Shown here piece by piece: positions 34,001 through 35,850 of a stretch of DNA of 35,850 bases. Below the pieces are notes generated by a model, which was not told where the DNA came from, did no database searches, and worked only from the letters and a program-made list of their open reading frames with translations. A program made the position numbers and the translations under genes. Where the stretch lies: NCBI GenBank assembly GCA_001598975.1, contig BBXU01001435.1, forward strand, positions 1 through 35,850. The letters run 5' to 3'. This DNA is from Parachlorella kessleri (taxonomy: Eukaryota > Chlorophyta > Trebouxiophyceae > Chlorellales > Chlorellaceae). Numbering within the stretch: position 1 is the first letter of the stretch; every line of letters starts with the position of its first letter.

Positions 34001-35735
34001 CAGTAGCCTTCAAGGCTGCCTCAAGTGTGATTGATTGTAAGTGCGCCAGCGACAGGGCAAGGCCACGCTGCAGTGAGCCACCAGAGGCATGCCACCCCGC
34101 CACATGGCACATACCCAAGCCCAGACCCTGGCGCGGCGCCGCTTGCGCCCCACAACCCCCCAACAACCGACCACCATACCTGCTGTCTCGTCGCTCGAGT
34201 GCCGCGGTGCTGCTCACTAGTGGACCATCCTGCTGGCCCCTGCTGCGGCCCCGGGGCTCATCCTCAGCACCACCACCAGCTGCAGCAGGCGGCTCTGCCT
34301 CACCATTCGAAGCCCCTCGCCGCTGCGACTGCCAGCCTCCCTGCTCCCCCTGCTGCTGCTGCTGCTGCTGCTGCTCGGCTGCAGGAGAGACCGCAGCCCG
34401 ACAGTCCGGCCCGTCCGCGACCCTACTGCTGCTGCCGCCGCCGCCTGGGCCGTTCCCTGTGCCGCGCCGCGAGGCGGCGGGCGGGGCCCGCCTGCCGTCC
34501 CCGTGCCGCGCGTACAGCTCTTTTATGAACTTCTCGTGCTTGACCCCGGGGGGACGGGCGTCTGCAAAGCTGTCCATGGCCTCCTCCACGCTCAGCCCGC
34601 AGCACTGGATGAGGTAGGAGCACACCACAAAGCCGGTGCGGTTGAAGCCTGCAGGGCAAGAGGCCGGGCGGGAGCTTCCAGGCTTGACTATTAGGGCTGT
34701 GGGTGGCTAGGACTGCTGACCATGGCTCGGTCTGACCCCCCGCGGTCAGCCAGGATGCTCCCAGAGAACCCAGTTGCAGAGGAGCAAACCTCCCTGGAGT
34801 TTGCGTTCCAGAATCTAGGCACAGAGCGCAAGGCCTTCATGCGAGATAGCCGTTTAACAACTCCTGCTTTCACCTTGGACGCCAGCCCATGGACACGCGC
34901 CACCGAAGCTACTGCGCCCTTCAAGCCAACCATGCCCTGCTCCCTTTCTTGCCCAACTCCCTTCCCCACGCCACCCTGTCCACTCCGCATCCATTGCACC
35001 GCACCCCTCACCGTACGCGCAGTGGATGGCGATGTACTTGTCAGGGCAGCGGCCCCAGTACTCGTTAGCGATGCGAGCCACCTCCTCAATGGCGTCCTGT
35101 GGGGGCAGCACCTTGGCCACCAGCTGCACGTGGGCATATTCCACCCAGTTGGGGACATCCTCCTCGTACAGGCACTCGTGGTTGGCCTGCGCGGCAGCAA
35201 GGCGGTGTGCGGCGCCAGGCCGCAGGGGGATAAGTGGTGCAGGAGCCTCCTTGGCAAGCTGGCCTTGCAGCACCCATAGCGTCAAATGCTTGCTGCCGCC
35301 ATAGCGTTGCGGCAGCACCAGCCGCGCACGTTCTGCTGGGTTAATCAAGAGGTAAGGCTGTGAACAACCTGCCCTCTGCATGCCCTTGCTGGCATCAGCC
35401 TTGGCCAGTACGGAAACCCACCCCCCCTGTGCACACAGCAGTAATCTCGTTTACTCCTACCACTGCACTTGCACAAGCACACATGCCCGCTTTTCGAGCG
35501 GCGGCAGCACGCCTGCGGCTGCATCCTGGCCCCCGGCCTGGCCGCTCACCAGGTCGATGATTTTGCCGACCACCCGCCCCCTAGCTGCCTCCCCCTCTAT
35601 CAGCTCCGGCACTGTCAGGCTGTGCTTGGGGCCGTCGCCCAGCGTCCAGTTGGAGATGATCTCCCGGCTGAGGGGCGTCTTCATGGGGATGAAGCGGGTG
35701 GGGCGCACCGGGGCGCCCACCGACGCATAGTCGCC
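31074..35735 (-). CDS. Capping-triphosphatase-like dual-specificity phosphatase with disordered tail and CaaX end (5' partial)
   Basis: Exons on the minus strand are 35735-35550, 35186-35012, 34648-34180, 33965-33591, 33200-32331, 32018-31867 and 31351-31074 (834 aa in the window). The catalytic part is exons 1-3: FIPMKTPLS, VVGKIIDLANHECLY, VEYAHVQLVAKVLPP, then the Cys-x5-Arg loop HCAYGFNRTGF and SVEEAMDSFADARPPGVKHE. This is the arrangement of the RNA 5'-triphosphatase part of mRNA capping enzymes and related phosphatases. No guanylyltransferase KxDG domain follows. Instead there are about 650 residues of Ala/Gly/Ser/Gln-rich disorder with SRTSSRGS and RRSTSMG phosphosite-like motifs. The protein ends GRSKKAKSKCRVM, a polybasic stretch with a CaaX box. 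The 5' end is unresolved: a donor-like site at 35813 follows ATGAGTAACAG but its phase does not fit the acceptor at 35736. Substrate unknown (RNA, phosphoprotein or lipid). Confidence 0.85.
31691..31838. repeat. AT-rich (TAA)n/(AAC)n microsatellite in an intron
   Basis: About 150 bp of imperfect ATA/TAA triplets with AAC and CTA interruptions lie inside the last intron (31866-31352) of the phosphatase gene. The composition contrasts sharply with the GC-rich surroundings. In the sense pre-mRNA it reads as U-rich TTA repeats. Likely length-variable between strains. Confidence 0.9.
33446..33541 (+). repeat. Three-copy 31-bp tandem repeat in an intron
   Basis: The core T(G/A)ACTGAGGGG begins at 33453, 33484 and 33515, a period of exactly 31 bp. 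Each unit continues as an ACAA or GCAAAT variant and then CGCCA, followed by CCATG or CCACG. The array lies in the intron 33590-33201 of the phosphatase gene. A related single copy is at 6907-6930. Confidence 0.75.
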
Positions 35736-35850
35736 CTGCGAGGGAGCGCCGGGTACGCCTTGATCCAAGGGTGGGGCGCAGACCAAGCCCCGTAGCAGTA
35801 CAAAGGCACTCACCTGTTACTCATGCTGGCTGTGACGGCAACAGCGGGCC

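Noticed and set aside
35776..35850. First exon ATGAGTAACAG|GTGAGT for the phosphatase
   Set aside because: A good-looking donor at 35813, but its phase 2 does not fit the acceptor at 35736 and other frames hit stops. Left unresolved rather than called.
1..35850. CRISPR arrays, insertion sequences, tRNA/rRNA genes, proviral genes
   Set aside because: No spaced direct repeats of CRISPR type, no transposase or polymerase motifs, no tRNA-like fold with a GGTTCGA-type arm seen on either strand.

Overview
The window looks like nuclear DNA of a GC-rich green alga (Chlorophyta). The genes are intron-rich, with short introns of roughly 50 to 550 nt carrying GTGAGT/GTAAGT-type donors and CAG acceptors. 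Coding exons prefer G/C in the third position. Proteins carry long Ala/Gln/Ser/Pro/Gly tracts. TGTAA, the usual chlorophyte poly(A) signal, follows some stop codons. The gene set (ORC2, NFXL1, a SYP4-type syntaxin, a CID protein, a Brawnin-like mitochondrial microprotein) is eukaryotic. I see no CRISPR array, insertion sequence, provirus or tRNA. All exon models were built by hand from splice sites, reading phase and family resemblance. For the assigned genes the phases close at every junction.

Layout, left to right. (1) Positions 14-3110, minus strand: an RS-rich protein with a KH domain and a J domain, whose 3' end lies outside the window. It diverges from (2) ORC2, 3358-6454, plus strand, eight exons. 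(3) A 49-codon Brawnin/UQCC6-like microprotein, 7077-7380, plus strand, is followed after only 19 nt by (4) a 17-exon NFXL1-type RING/NF-X1 zinc-finger protein with a C-terminal membrane anchor, 7400-15237. The spacing suggests a two-protein transcript. (5) Two related unknown proteins on the minus strand, 16710-17714 and 19732-23960, share a C-terminal module. A further unidentified coding-like segment lies between them. (6) A SYP4/Tlg2-type Qa-SNARE, 24905-27561, minus strand, diverges from (7) a CID-domain protein with two UHM-ligand-like motifs, 28176-30185, plus strand. (8) A capping-triphosphatase-like dual-specificity phosphatase, minus strand, 31074 to at least 35735, has a very long disordered tail and a polybasic CaaX end. 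Its 5' end is not resolved in the window.

The genes do not form one pathway. Two of them (RS/KH/J and CID/ULM) point to pre-mRNA processing, and the phosphatase catalytic domain resembles RNA 5'-triphosphatases. The most interesting points are the probable Brawnin-NFXL1 dicistron, the K-Ras-like prenylation tail on the phosphatase, the CID plus twin ULM architecture, the J/KH protein with a Prp5-like DPLD motif, the paralogous pair of unknown proteins, three GC-AG introns, a near-perfect 22-bp intronic hairpin, and a 31-bp tandem repeat whose unit recurs 26 kb away.
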